Positions 5,684-12,754 of a DNA stretch of 19,076 nucleotides are shown here, piece after piece. Every line of letters starts with the position of its first letter. The first letter of the stretch is position 1. The notes beneath the pieces were generated by a model. That model saw only the letters and a program-made list of their open reading frames with translations. It was not told the origin of the DNA and did not search any database. Source of the DNA: CAZVED01 sp964626205 (GTDB taxonomy: Bacteria > Patescibacteriota > Patescibacteriia > SG8-24); the NCBI GenBank assembly GCA_964626205.1, contig CAZVED010000017.1, forward strand, positions 1 to 19,076, in the 5' to 3' direction. The position numbers were made by a program, and so were the translations under genes.

Positions 5684-7483
5684 ATGCCAAACGAGAACGG
5701 CAACCAAAATAACGGCGGAAGCAACCTCGATAAAAGGCTCGTTTTTGGCGTTTCCGGCAACCGCCTCCCGACAACGAAGCAGCTCAAGCACCTGCATCGC
5801 TTCCTGTCGCTGAAGGAGCGACATGCGCTTCGGCTCATGGGGGCGCTCGTTGCCGTTGCGCTCATCGCTGCCGGCGTGAAGTACGCCTCCGACCACATCA
5901 CGACGGTCCCCGTCGTGGGTGGCGACTATATAGAGGCGTCCGTCGGCGCTCCGCGCTTCGTGAACCCCGTTCTCGCCTCCACGAACGATGCGGACCTCGA
6001 CATCATCCGCCTGACGTTCTCCGGCCTCATGAAAATCGACCGTCGCGGACAGCTCGTCCCCGACCTCGCGGAATCCTACGAAATCTCCGAGGACGGAAAG
6101 ACGTACACCTTCACGCTGCGCAATGACGTGCTCTGGCATGACGGCACCTCCTTTCTCGCACAAGACGTCATCTTCACATTCAATGCCATCAAAAGCGAGG
6201 GTTGGCGCAGCCCGCTCCGGACGCGCTTCAAGAACGTGCAGGTCGGCGCACCAGACACGCAAACCGTCACGTTCACGCTCGCGGAACCGTTCGCTCCATT
6301 CCTCTCCATGCTCACTGTCGGTATCATCCCCGAGCACGTCTGGAAAGACATCCGTCCGGAGAATGCCAGCCGTGCGGAGCTCAACGTGAAACCCGTCGGA
6401 ACGGGTCCGTACCGCTTCAAGAGTTTCGCGATGGATAAGATGGGAGGAATCCGCTCGTACGTTCTTGAGGCGAACGCTTCCTACTACGGCGATACCCCCT
6501 ACATCCACACCATCACGTTCAGGTATTTCTCAGATTTCTCAGAGGCGACCGCATCATATCTCGCGAAAAAAGCCGACGGGCTGAGTTTCCTCCCGCTCGA
6601 ATTCCGTGCCCAGGCAGACGCCGTGCAAACGAACCTCATCTACACGCTCCGCCTCCCGCAGTATGCGGCGGTATTCTTCAATCAGAAGGACACGCCCGTT
6701 CTCGCGACGAAGCAAGTGCGCCAGGCGCTCGCCTACGCGGTCGATCGCGACCGCATCCTCAAGGAAACGCTCGGCGACAGCGGTGTTCCGGTCTACGGAC
6801 CTATCCCGCCAGGCTTCATCGGGTTCCATCCGGAAATCCGTAAATACTCCCTTGATGTCGCGGAAGCCACGAAGCTGCTCGATGCCGCCGGGTGGCCGCT
6901 CGATGCCGCCGAAGGAGTTCGCATGCGGGAGCAGACCGATCCGAACGATGATACGCAAAAGATCCGCGTCCCGCTCGCCATCACGCTCACGACCGTCGAC
7001 ACGCAGGAAAACGTCCGCGTTGCAGAGCTTCTCAAGGAGGGCTGGACGCGTATCGGCGTTCGGACGGACATCGAAATCGTACCCTCCTCGCAGATCCAAA
7101 AGGACAACATCCGTCCGCGTAACTACGGATCCTTGCTCTACGGACAGATTCTTGGCGAAGACCCGGATCCGTTCCCGTTCTGGCACTCTTCCCAAAATCA
7201 AGAATCCGGCCTCAATCTTGCCGGTTTTTCAGTCCGTCGCGCCGACGAACTTCTCGAAAAGGCACGGACCACGAACGACGTCCAGCAACGCGCCGCGCTC
7301 TACATCGAATTCCAGGACATCCTCGCTGAAGAGATTCCGGCCATCTTCCTGTATAGCCCGACCTACACCTACGTCGTGGACGCGAAAGTGAAGGGTATCG
7401 ACACGAAGACTATCTACTCTCCCGCTGACCGTTTCACGGACGTGACCAGCTGGTACATGAAAACCAAGCGGGTGTTCAATTGA
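5684..7483 (+). CDS. Oligopeptide-type ABC transporter substrate-binding protein (OppA/DppA-like, SBP_bac_5), membrane-anchored
   Basis: 599 residues. An N-terminal tail of about 50 hydrophilic residues is followed by one membrane helix (about 50-66, MGALVAVALIAAG) and then a family 5 solute-binding domain to the C-terminus. Typical family segments are FVNPVLASTNDADLDIIRL, LVPDLAESYEISEDGKTYTF, LRNDVLWHDG, QALAYAVDRDRI and AEEIPAIFLYSP. There is no lipobox cysteine; the helix acts as an uncleaved anchor with the domain outside, inferred from the position of the positive charges. Such proteins bind peptides or other solutes and hand them to an OppBC-type permease. No permease or ATPase gene lies in this window, so its partner or ligand is unknown. 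The start ATG 5684 has no Shine-Dalgarno and sits at the edge of an inverted repeat. It is probably read from the secG promoter. Confidence 0.9.
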   Translation: MPNENGNQNNGGSNLDKRLVFGVSGNRLPTTKQLKHLHRFLSLKERHALRLMGALVAVALIAAGVKYASDHITTVPVVGGDYIEASVGAPRFVNPVLASTNDADLDIIRLTFSGLMKIDRRGQLVPDLAESYEISEDGKTYTFTLRNDVLWHDGTSFLAQDVIFTFNAIKSEGWRSPLRTRFKNVQVGAPDTQTVTFTLAEPFAPFLSMLTVGIIPEHVWKDIRPENASRAELNVKPVGTGPYRFKSFAMDKMGGIRSYVLEANASYYGDTPYIHTITFRYFSDFSEATASYLAKKADGLSFLPLEFRAQADAVQTNLIYTLRLPQYAAVFFNQKDTPVLATKQVRQALAYAVDRDRILKETLGDSGVPVYGPIPPGFIGFHPEIRKYSLDVAEATKLLDAAGWPLDAAEGVRMREQTDPNDDTQKIRVPLAITLTTVDTQENVRVAELLKEGWTRIGVRTDIEIVPSSQIQKDNIRPRNYGSLLYGQILGEDPDPFPFWHSSQNQESGLNLAGFSVRRADELLEKARTTNDVQQRAALYIEFQDILAEEIPAIFLYSPTYTYVVDAKVKGIDTKTIYSPADRFTDVTSWYMKTKRVFN

Positions 7484-7508
7484 CAGGCGGGGGTGAAAGG
7501 TGTACGAT
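7480..7508 (+). promoter_or_regulatory. Promoter of tRNA-Leu
   Basis: A perfect -35 TTGACA (7480-7485), a 17-bp spacer and TACGAT (7503-7508, 4 of 6), followed by the GC-rich discriminator GCACCC. The -35 overlaps the stop codon of the preceding gene. Transcription would start near 7515, 27 bases before the mature tRNA. Confidence 0.65.
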
Positions 7509-7541
7509 GCACCCTTAGGGAAACTGTCGGAAACGACACAT

Positions 7542-7628
7542 GCCGCGGTGGCGAAATTGGCAGACGCACTAGCTTCAGGAGCTAGCGAGGGCAACTTCAT
7601 CCGGGTTCAAGTCCCGGCCGCGGCACCA
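7542..7628 (+). tRNA. tRNA-Leu, anticodon CAG
   Basis: An 87-base class II tRNA. The acceptor arms GCCGCGG (7542-7548) and CCGCGGC (7618-7624) pair fully, followed by discriminator A7625 and an encoded CCA (7626-7628). The anticodon arm is CTAGC / GCTAG around loop TTCAGGA, with anticodon CAG at 7576-7578 reading CUG leucine codons. A long variable arm (around GAGGGCAACTTC) and T arm CCGGG-TTCAAGT-CCCGG are present. Fully consistent with tRNA-Leu. Confidence 0.97.
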
Positions 7629-7786
7629 CTCCCTTACCCTTCACGAACGACCATCCCATTGCGCCTGAACACCTGTTCGGACGGAACGGAATGGTCTGAC
7701 AACGACTGCGCGACGACCATGGCATCGACGCGCCGCGCTCAACCACGTAACTGACTCATTTATTCATGTCATTCTTTTGACATACT

Positions 7787-9592
7787 ATGACCGATTCTAA
7801 GAAACCCTTTCAGGGACGCCGACAGGCTTCCCATCACGCTCCGATGAAGGCCCCTGTGGCTCCTCGCAAGCGCGGTATCCGTCGCGACGTCTCGAACGTC
7901 GTGAAACTCAAGACACCTCCGGCAGGCACCCCGAAGCTGCGCGTTTACGCGCTCGGTGGCCTCGAGGAGATCGGCCGCAACTGCACCGTCCTCGAGTGCG
8001 GCAACGACATCGTCATCGTCGACTGCGGCCTGCAATTCCCCGAGGAAGGCATGCCAGGTATCGACTACATCGTTCCGAACTTCTCGTCGCTTCGCGGCAA
8101 GGAGCAGAACATCCGCGGTCTCGTCGTAACGCACGGCCACATGGACCACGTCGGTGGCATTCCGCTGACGATGCACCAGCTCGGCTGGCCGACCATCTTC
8201 ACCGCTCCCCTCTCCGCGGGCATCATCCGCAAACGCCAGGAGGAATTCGGTAACGCGAAGCAGCTCCGCATCCAGGAGATTCGCGACCAGTCGAAGATCC
8301 AGCTCGGCAAGCACTTCCAGTTCGAACCCTTCCACGTGAACCACAACATCTCCGACGCGTTCGGTGCGGCGTTCCACACGCCGTACGGCACGATTCTCTT
8401 CACGGGCGACTTCAAGTTCGACTTCACCCCGTACAACGACGAGCCAGCCGACCTCCAGCACATCGCCGGCTTCGGCGTGAACGGCGTCTTGGCACTCTTC
8501 GAGGACTCCACGGACGCCACGCATCCGGGCCACCAGATCTCCGAAATGAAGGTCTACGACGAGCTCGAAGGCATCTTCACGAAGCATGAGGGCCGCGTCA
8601 TCGTTGCGACATTCTCCAGCTTGCTCACGCGCGTCGAGCAGATTCTCGACATCTGCGGCAAGCTCGGCAAGAAGGTCCTCATCGAAGGGCGCAGCATGAA
8701 CAACAACGTCGAGCTCGCCCACTCGCTCGGCTACATGCAGTACAAGGCCGGTACCATCATCGACCAGGAGGCATTCCGCCGCCTTCCGGACGACAAGGCT
8801 GTCGTGGTCTGCACGGGCGCGCAAGGTGAGAAAAACGCCGCGCTCATGCGCATCGCCACCGGCGAGAGCCGTGCGGTGAAACTGCAGCCGGGCGACGGCG
8901 TCATCTTCTCCTCGTCCGTCATTCCGGGCAACGAACGCACGGTGCAGTCCCTCAAGGACACGCTCGTGAAGGCCGGCGCGAAGATCTACCACTACAAGAA
9001 CATGGACGTGCACGCCGGCGGCCACGCCAAGCAAGAGGACCTCAAACTCATGATGCGCCTCGTGCAGCCGCAGTACCTCGTCCCGATCCACGGTAACCGC
9101 TTCATGCTCGAGGCTCACAAAGAGCTCGCCATCGAGACCGGTATCCCCAAGGAGAACGTGTTCGTTGCCGAGAACGGCCAAGTCCTCGAATGCGATGAGA
9201 AGGGAATGCGCCTCACGCGCGAGAAGGTCATCACGGACTACGTGATGGTCGACGGCCTCGGCGTCGGCGACGTCTCCGACGTCGTGCTGCGCGACCGCAT
9301 CGCGCTCGCGGAAGACGGTATCTTCATCGTCATCGCGACGGTCGACAAGAAGACCGGCCAATGCAGCGACATGAACGTTATCTCGCGCGGATTCGTGCAG
9401 ATGAAGGAGAACAAGGAGCTCATCGACAAGACGATCGAGAAAGCGAAAGCTATCGTCAAAGAAGCGGATCCGAACAAGGTCCCCGTCTTCGAAGAGCACC
9501 TCAAAGCCAAGCTTCGCGACGACCTCGGCGAGTTCCTCTACAAGGCGACCCAGCGCCGCCCGATGGTCATCCCGGTCCTCGTGGAGATCTAA
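7787..9592 (+). CDS. rnj: Ribonuclease J, beta-CASP metallo-beta-lactamase RNase
   Basis: 601 residues. RNase J degrades and matures RNA in the cytoplasm with 5'-3' exonuclease and endonuclease activity. After a basic, disordered N-terminal tail (1-45), the metallo-beta-lactamase domain starts at LRVYALGGLEEIGRN. The zinc motif is HGHMDH (H116, H118, D120, H121). Further metal-site segments are NHNISDAFG, LFTGDFKFD and, in the C-terminal part, PIHGNRFMLEAH. The beta-CASP insert includes ATFSSLLTRVEQI and IEGRSMNNN, and HAGGHAKQEDLKLM follows it. The C-terminal domain (about 485-601) ends QRRPMVIPVLVEI, typical for RNase J. ATG 7787 has no Shine-Dalgarno. The 158-base gap after the tRNA holds only a weak fold (GACCAT 7649-7654 with ATGGTC 7691-7696) and no clear promoter. 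A 686-residue open frame on the other strand is a shadow. Confidence 0.97.
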   Translation: MTDSKKPFQGRRQASHHAPMKAPVAPRKRGIRRDVSNVVKLKTPPAGTPKLRVYALGGLEEIGRNCTVLECGNDIVIVDCGLQFPEEGMPGIDYIVPNFSSLRGKEQNIRGLVVTHGHMDHVGGIPLTMHQLGWPTIFTAPLSAGIIRKRQEEFGNAKQLRIQEIRDQSKIQLGKHFQFEPFHVNHNISDAFGAAFHTPYGTILFTGDFKFDFTPYNDEPADLQHIAGFGVNGVLALFEDSTDATHPGHQISEMKVYDELEGIFTKHEGRVIVATFSSLLTRVEQILDICGKLGKKVLIEGRSMNNNVELAHSLGYMQYKAGTIIDQEAFRRLPDDKAVVVCTGAQGEKNAALMRIATGESRAVKLQPGDGVIFSSSVIPGNERTVQSLKDTLVKAGAKIYHYKNMDVHAGGHAKQEDLKLMMRLVQPQYLVPIHGNRFMLEAHKELAIETGIPKENVFVAENGQVLECDEKGMRLTREKVITDYVMVDGLGVGDVSDVVLRDRIALAEDGIFIVIATVDKKTGQCSDMNVISRGFVQMKENKELIDKTIEKAKAIVKEADPNKVPVFEEHLKAKLRDDLGEFLYKATQRRPMVIPVLVEI

Positions 9593-9618
9593 AGGGCGTA
9601 ATGGCGGACATGGCACGG

Positions 9619-9696
9619 CCCGGGTCCTGCCGCCGGGTTTCTCCACTTCACCGCGCTTCGCGCGTCTTGTGGAGGCCTCTCCCGGCGTCACCCGGG
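9619..9696. repeat. Nested inverted repeat between rnj and trpS
   Basis: Four perfectly paired blocks nest inside each other: CCCGGGT 9619-9625 with ACCCGGG 9690-9696; CGCCGGG 9631-9637 with CCCGGCG 9681-9687; CTCCAC 9641-9646 with GTGGAG 9669-9674; CGCGC 9652-9656 with GCGCG 9660-9664. In total 25 bp pair over 78 bases. It lies between the rnj stop and the rnj terminator, so it would be in the rnj 3' untranslated region. It could stabilise the message, be a small RNA, or be one copy of a dispersed repeat. Confidence 0.65.
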
Positions 9697-9730
9697 CTGC
9701 GCCTGCCCGACACGCCACGGCCTTCATGCA

Positions 9731-9764
9731 AAAACACCCTGCCTTTCTGGCGGGGTGTTTTCGT
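9731..9764 (+). terminator. Terminator of rnj
   Basis: A 13-bp stem with one G-T wobble (9731-9743 with 9749-9761, core ACACCCTGCC / GGCGGGGTGT), a 5-base loop and the T-rich 3' arm ending GTTTTCGTTTG. It is a clear intrinsic terminator that isolates trpS from rnj. Confidence 0.85.
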
Positions 9765-9792
9765 TTGCTAGCGTGAAAAGCCGCACAACCGC

Positions 9793-9798
9793 TATACT
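9793..9798 (+). promoter_or_regulatory. -10 element of trpS
   Basis: TATACT (5 of 6) ends 8 bases before the ATG at 9807. No good -35 is visible at 16-18 bp. Since rnj has its own terminator just upstream, trpS needs a promoter here, and this -10 predicts a leaderless or 1-3 base leader transcript. Confidence 0.5.
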
Positions 9799-9806
9799 TC
9801 CCGCAT

Positions 9807-10868
9807 ATGGAATCACAGAAAAAGTCCACGAACGTTGTTGTCTCTGGCGCGCAGCCGACTGGCAGTCTTCACATCGGCAACTATTTCGGGTCGTTCGCGA
9901 ACTGGCTGAAGCTCCAAAATGACCCGTCCCTCAAGTGCTACTTCTTCATCGCGGACTACCACTCCATCACCATCGACTACGACCCGACAGAGAAACGTCG
10001 GCAAGTTTACGATCTCGCAGTCGACATGTTGGCGATGGGCCTCGACCCGAACAAGTGCGTCCTCTTCCGCCAGTCGGACGTCATGGAGCACACGGAGCTC
10101 GCATGGATCTTCAACACCGTCACCCCAATGGCGTTCTTGGAACGCATGACGCAGTTCAAGGATAAGTCCGAGGGCTCAGAGAACGTGAACGTCGGACTCT
10201 TCGACTACCCGGTACTGCAGGCCGCAGACATCCTCCTCTATAAGGGCGACCGCGTTCCGGTCGGCCGCGACCAAGTGCAGCATGTAGAACTCACGCGCGA
10301 CATCGCGCGCTTCTTCAACAATAAGTTCGGCGACTATTTCCCGGAATCCAAGCCGTTGCTCACGGAGGTTCCCAAGGTCCGCTCCCTCACCGACCCGCTC
10401 AAGAAGATGTCCAAGAGCCACGGTGAAAAGACCTACATTGCCATGACAGACGCTCCAGACATCATCCTCGCCAAGGTGAAGCGCGCGGTGACGGAAGCCA
10501 CAGGCACACTCAGTATGAACGAGAAGACACTCGAGGAACGCATTGCGCTGCACGTCAGCGGTTCCTCCGAAGAAGAAGAGCTTCGCGGCAATGCCGGCGT
10601 GTGGAACCTCATGACCATCCTCCGCTCCTGCGGACGAAGTGATGTCGCCGAGAAGTTTCTCGCAGCGCAGCCCATGCGCTACAGCGAACTCAAAGAAGCC
10701 GTCGCCGAAGCCATCGCGGACCACTTCGCAGGATTCCGCACGCGCCGCGCCGAGATCGCAGCAGACAAGGAGAACGTCGAAGCCATCCTCCAACGCGGCG
10801 CCGAAGCCGCTCGCGAGGTCGCCAAGAAGACGATGGAGGAGGTGCGCGTGAAGATCGGTATTCGCTGA
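9807..10868 (+). CDS. trpS: Tryptophanyl-tRNA synthetase (TrpRS)
   Basis: 353 residues, in the range of bacterial TrpRS. It attaches tryptophan to tRNA-Trp in the cytoplasm. The class I signatures are present: HIGN at 22-25 (in TGSLHIGNYFGS) and KMSKS at 200-204. Other TrpRS segments seen are VSGAQPTG, FFIADYHSIT, YPVLQAADILLYKGDRVPVG and DQVQHVELTRDIA. The C-terminal helices (about 290-353) end in a charged coiled segment. There is no Shine-Dalgarno before ATG 9807; a -10 lies 8 bases upstream. It is monocistronic, bounded by the rnj terminator upstream and a strong bidirectional terminator 10 bases after its stop. Confidence 0.98.
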   Translation: MESQKKSTNVVVSGAQPTGSLHIGNYFGSFANWLKLQNDPSLKCYFFIADYHSITIDYDPTEKRRQVYDLAVDMLAMGLDPNKCVLFRQSDVMEHTELAWIFNTVTPMAFLERMTQFKDKSEGSENVNVGLFDYPVLQAADILLYKGDRVPVGRDQVQHVELTRDIARFFNNKFGDYFPESKPLLTEVPKVRSLTDPLKKMSKSHGEKTYIAMTDAPDIILAKVKRAVTEATGTLSMNEKTLEERIALHVSGSSEEEELRGNAGVWNLMTILRSCGRSDVAEKFLAAQPMRYSELKEAVAEAIADHFAGFRTRRAEIAADKENVEAILQRGAEAAREVAKKTMEEVRVKIGIR

Positions 10869-10878
10869 ACACGCGGAC

Positions 10879-10916
10879 ATACCAAAAACCCGCCGGTAAA
10901 GGCGGGTTTTTGGTAT
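10879..10916. terminator. Bidirectional terminator shared by trpS and rnpB
   Basis: A perfect 16-bp stem (10879-10894 with 10901-10916) around the loop GGTAAA. The GC core CCCGCC / GGCGGG is flanked by five A on one side and five T on the other, so it works as an intrinsic terminator on both strands: for trpS (+) and for rnpB (-), whose 3' end lies 2 bases away. Confidence 0.9.
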
Positions 10917-10917
10917 C

Positions 10918-11368
10918 AAGGCGGGTCGGTAAGCCGAATTCTGTACGCAACGCACGTTCCCCAAAGGGCGATGCGCGGCGCGATAACCATCTCTCTGGGA
11001 CCGCGATTGCTCGCGGCCTCTAGCGCCCTACCAAATTTGGGCTTGCACCGGACAGGGTTTTCCACGGCGCCGCTCTCACGGCAGTCCCGCGTGGGCTCTT
11101 ACCCCACGTTTTCAAACTTACCTCGCCGGCTCGCGCCGGCACTCATTCCCCGCTTTCGCGGAGACTTGGGGCGTTGTGTTTTCTGTTGCACTCTCCCTGG
11201 GCTTGGGGAATCAAGCAGCCTCTCGTCACCTTGCGGCACCCGAGATGATGCTCGATCCCTCGCTCCCGGCCGTCGTTAACGGCTGTCCACTTCCTCGGAC
11301 CTTGCGGCGTCGAGGGGTGTTCGGACTTTCCTCCAGCTCAATGAACCGGCGGTCATCTGACCCACCTT
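10918..11368 (-). ncRNA. rnpB: RNase P RNA, bacterial type A
   Basis: RNase P RNA is the catalytic RNA that trims tRNA 5' leaders. Read on the minus strand, the 5' conserved block GAGGAAAGTCCG (11322-11333), AACAGAAA, GGGTAAGAGCCCAC, GGTGCAAGCCC, AGAGATGGTTATC and the 3' block ACAGAATTCGGCTTACC all appear in the right order. The ends AAGGTGGGTC (11359-11368) and GACCCGCCTT (10918-10927) pair to form the 10-bp P1 helix and fix the limits at 451 bases. The organisation fits the common A-type. It has its own promoter (11378-11406) and shares a terminator with trpS. Small open frames across it are not genes. Confidence 0.97.
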
Positions 11369-11377
11369 GATGCAGGG

Positions 11378-11406
11378 AGGATAGCCCATGTCGGGCAAAA
11401 AGTCAA
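11378..11406 (-). promoter_or_regulatory. Promoter of rnpB
   Basis: On the minus strand TTGACT (11401-11406, 5 of 6), a 17-bp spacer and TATCCT (11378-11383, 4 of 6). The predicted start near 11371 lies 3 bases before the P1 helix, which agrees with the 5' end deduced from RNA pairing. Confidence 0.7.
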
Positions 11407-11468
11407 TATCGACGCGAACGCTTAAGGCAGGATTGACAGGAAAGACTTTTTTTGAAAAGGTCCGCCAC

Positions 11469-11473
11469 GGAGG
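11469..11473 (+). promoter_or_regulatory. Ribosome binding site of the M41-like gene
   Basis: GGAGG followed by exactly 5 bases and ATG 11479. It decides the start over the TTG at 11452, which has no such signal. Confidence 0.75.
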
Positions 11474-11478
11474 CCATC

Positions 11479-12141
11479 ATGCGACTCCTCTGGTTCTTCT
11501 ATCATATCGTCTTGCGAAAATACCTGAGGCTTCTTCTCATCAACCTGCTAGCCCTATCAGGCTGCGTACTGACAATCAAAGTCGCAGTGCTGCTGTGGCC
11601 GACAGAGGAAGCCGCGAGGACGCCCATTGCAATCATCATCAGCACCCTACTCATTCTAACAGTCAACCGAATCAGTGGAGTGTCGCCGACGTTCCCGCTA
11701 CGGCAAATCGCCATCCATGAAGCAGCACACGCAGTCGTCGCCTGGTCGGAGCCGACAATAAAAATCCGATACGTTCACGCAAGCAAGGTCGGTGGTTTTT
11801 TTGAAGGAAAGCGAATCGATGACGGCAAGGGTCTCGACCTGTTCATACGAGCGGCCATGCGGGTCTGTGTAGCATCAATCGTTGCGGAAACACGTCTCCT
11901 CGGACATCCGACCACCGGATGCAGCAGCGACTTCTTCATGGCTACACTTCAGGCAGTAGTCGTCGCGCGCGGAAATCCTTGCAAAGCATATACCTTCTTT
12001 CTGGACCGTCTCACCGAAGCTGGTGAGCAAGTCACCAAAGAATGGGGCCGTATCGAGACTCTCGCGGATGCACTAGAACGGAATCGTCACGGAAAACTCC
12101 GATATCGTGCCCTTCGCCGTATCCTTGGTCGAAGAGCATGA
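11479..12141 (+). CDS. Membrane-anchored M41 (FtsH-type) peptidase-like protein without AAA+ domain
   Basis: 220 residues. Two membrane helices (about 17-39 and 48-62) are followed directly by a domain resembling the FtsH zinc peptidase. It has IAIHEAAHAVVAW (H80-E81-x2-H84, against FtsH HEAGHA), GGFFEG in place of the FtsH GG.GY strand, an A-AET-LLG helix like FtsH GGRAAEELVFG, then TTGCSSD with D151 at the third zinc ligand position (FtsH TTGASND). The spacing H80 to D151 is 71 residues against about 77 in FtsH. The C-terminus (LADALERNRHGKLRYRALRRIL) also matches the FtsH end. The AAA+ ATPase that should lie between helices and peptidase is absent, with no room for it. It may cleave membrane proteins without ATP or act with another factor (inference). 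Codon use is softer than in its neighbours, with CTA and ATA codons. A possible -35 TTGACA (11433-11438) lacks a good -10. Confidence 0.75.
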   Translation: MRLLWFFYHIVLRKYLRLLLINLLALSGCVLTIKVAVLLWPTEEAARTPIAIIISTLLILTVNRISGVSPTFPLRQIAIHEAAHAVVAWSEPTIKIRYVHASKVGGFFEGKRIDDGKGLDLFIRAAMRVCVASIVAETRLLGHPTTGCSSDFFMATLQAVVVARGNPCKAYTFFLDRLTEAGEQVTKEWGRIETLADALERNRHGKLRYRALRRILGRRA

Positions 12142-12166
12142 CCGCCCTAGACAGGCGGTCTTTTTT
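12140..12166 (+). terminator. Terminator of the M41-like gene
   Basis: A 7-bp stem GACCGCC (12140-12146) / GGCGGTC (12154-12160), a 7-base loop and six T. The stem begins inside the stop codon, so the gene and its terminator overlap. Confidence 0.85.
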
Positions 12167-12182
12167 CTGCCAATCTGCCACC

Positions 12183-12187
12183 GGAGG
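12183..12187 (+). promoter_or_regulatory. Ribosome binding site of the 165-residue orphan gene
   Basis: GGAGG, 5 bases, then ATG 12193. The alternative GTG start at 12187 overlaps this site and is therefore unlikely. Confidence 0.75.
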
Positions 12188-12192
12188 TGCCC

Positions 12193-12690
12193 ATGCATGC
12201 ACAACAAGTCCTTTTTGGAACCGTCATCGAAGAGCATCGTGGACGGACCTGTGTTCGCTTCCCCGTGCGGCACGGGAGCTACAACGGCCTGGAAGAAAAC
12301 GGCGCTGGGAGCGAAAAGATTCTCTACCTGACCGAGCCGGACTTCCTCCATGGTATCGACGTGACCTTGCCGCACTGGTCCATCGTTCACGACAACACCC
12401 TCTCCCCACAGAGCCTCGCCGGCATCATGGCGGATATCGGATTCGACAAGCGAAGGGACGACTACTCCTTCGCCGCAATCCGCTTGGACGGTCGCTCCAC
12501 CGTCCGACACACCTACGATGGCGTGACCGTCTGGGTGGAGCTCGATACTTTCATCAATGCGGCTGTCCGCGAATTGCGCAATCGCCCATCCCTCGCGCTC
12601 GACTCCACTTTCCCGCGATCTGAGCCGTTCAACAAAGGGTTCCGCGAGCATTGGGGAGCCTGCATTCTGCGCCTTAAAGGCTCAAAATAA
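12193..12690 (+). CDS. Uncharacterised 165-residue cytoplasmic protein
   Basis: Not recognised. The protein starts MHAQQVLFGTVIEEHRGRTC and ends ILRLKGSK. It has no signal peptide and no membrane helix. The composition (alternating short hydrophobic strands such as ILYLTEPDF and TVWVELDTFINAAV) suggests a soluble mixed alpha/beta fold. There are only two cysteines and no evident catalytic motif. It follows the M41-like gene by 51 bases, but a terminator stands between them, so it may be read through at a low level or have its own start. Its GGAGG-N5-ATG start and closely following terminator mirror those of the M41-like gene, which suggests a common origin or use. It is intact, with normal coding composition and a good start and stop, so it is probably a real gene. 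Confidence 0.75.
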   Translation: MHAQQVLFGTVIEEHRGRTCVRFPVRHGSYNGLEENGAGSEKILYLTEPDFLHGIDVTLPHWSIVHDNTLSPQSLAGIMADIGFDKRRDDYSFAAIRLDGRSTVRHTYDGVTVWVELDTFINAAVRELRNRPSLALDSTFPRSEPFNKGFREHWGACILRLKGSK

Positions 12691-12693
12691 GCT

Positions 12694-12724
12694 AAAAGAC
12701 CGGTTCTTTCCGGTCTTTTTTCTT
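12694..12724 (+). terminator. Terminator of the 165-residue orphan gene
   Basis: A perfect 10-bp stem AAAAGACCGG (12694-12703) / CCGGTCTTTT (12710-12719) with loop TTCTTT and a long T-rich tail. It starts 3 bases after the stop codon and closes the two-gene accessory region before the glycan operon. Confidence 0.88.
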
Positions 12725-12738
12725 TTCCCTTATCGGGC

Positions 12739-12744
12739 TATGAT
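12739..12744 (+). promoter_or_regulatory. -10 element of the glycan operon
   Basis: TATGAT (5 of 6) ends 10 bases before ATG 12755. At 17 bp upstream there is only the T tract of the preceding terminator, so no clear -35. Because a strong terminator lies just upstream, the operon needs a promoter here. Confidence 0.45.
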
Positions 12745-12754
12745 AGCTCCACCT

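Noticed and set aside
7769..9829. Open frame of 686 codons on the minus strand opposite rnj
   Set aside because: Antisense shadow of RNase J with the same Arg/Asp/Val/Leu-rich composition, extending through the terminator region.
10971..11370. Plus-strand open frames across rnpB
   Set aside because: The region is fully explained by RNase P RNA on the minus strand.
11388..11720. Small plus-strand open frame starting at ATG 11388 with GGGAGG 7 bases upstream
   Set aside because: The start signal coincides with the rnpB promoter, and the frame runs out of phase through the M41-like gene with a low-complexity end. A short leader peptide remains possible but unsupported.
12740..12754. Upstream ATG start for the sugar transferase (MIAPPMKK)
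   Set aside because: This ATG lies within the TATGAT -10 element; ATG 12755 directly precedes the first membrane helix.
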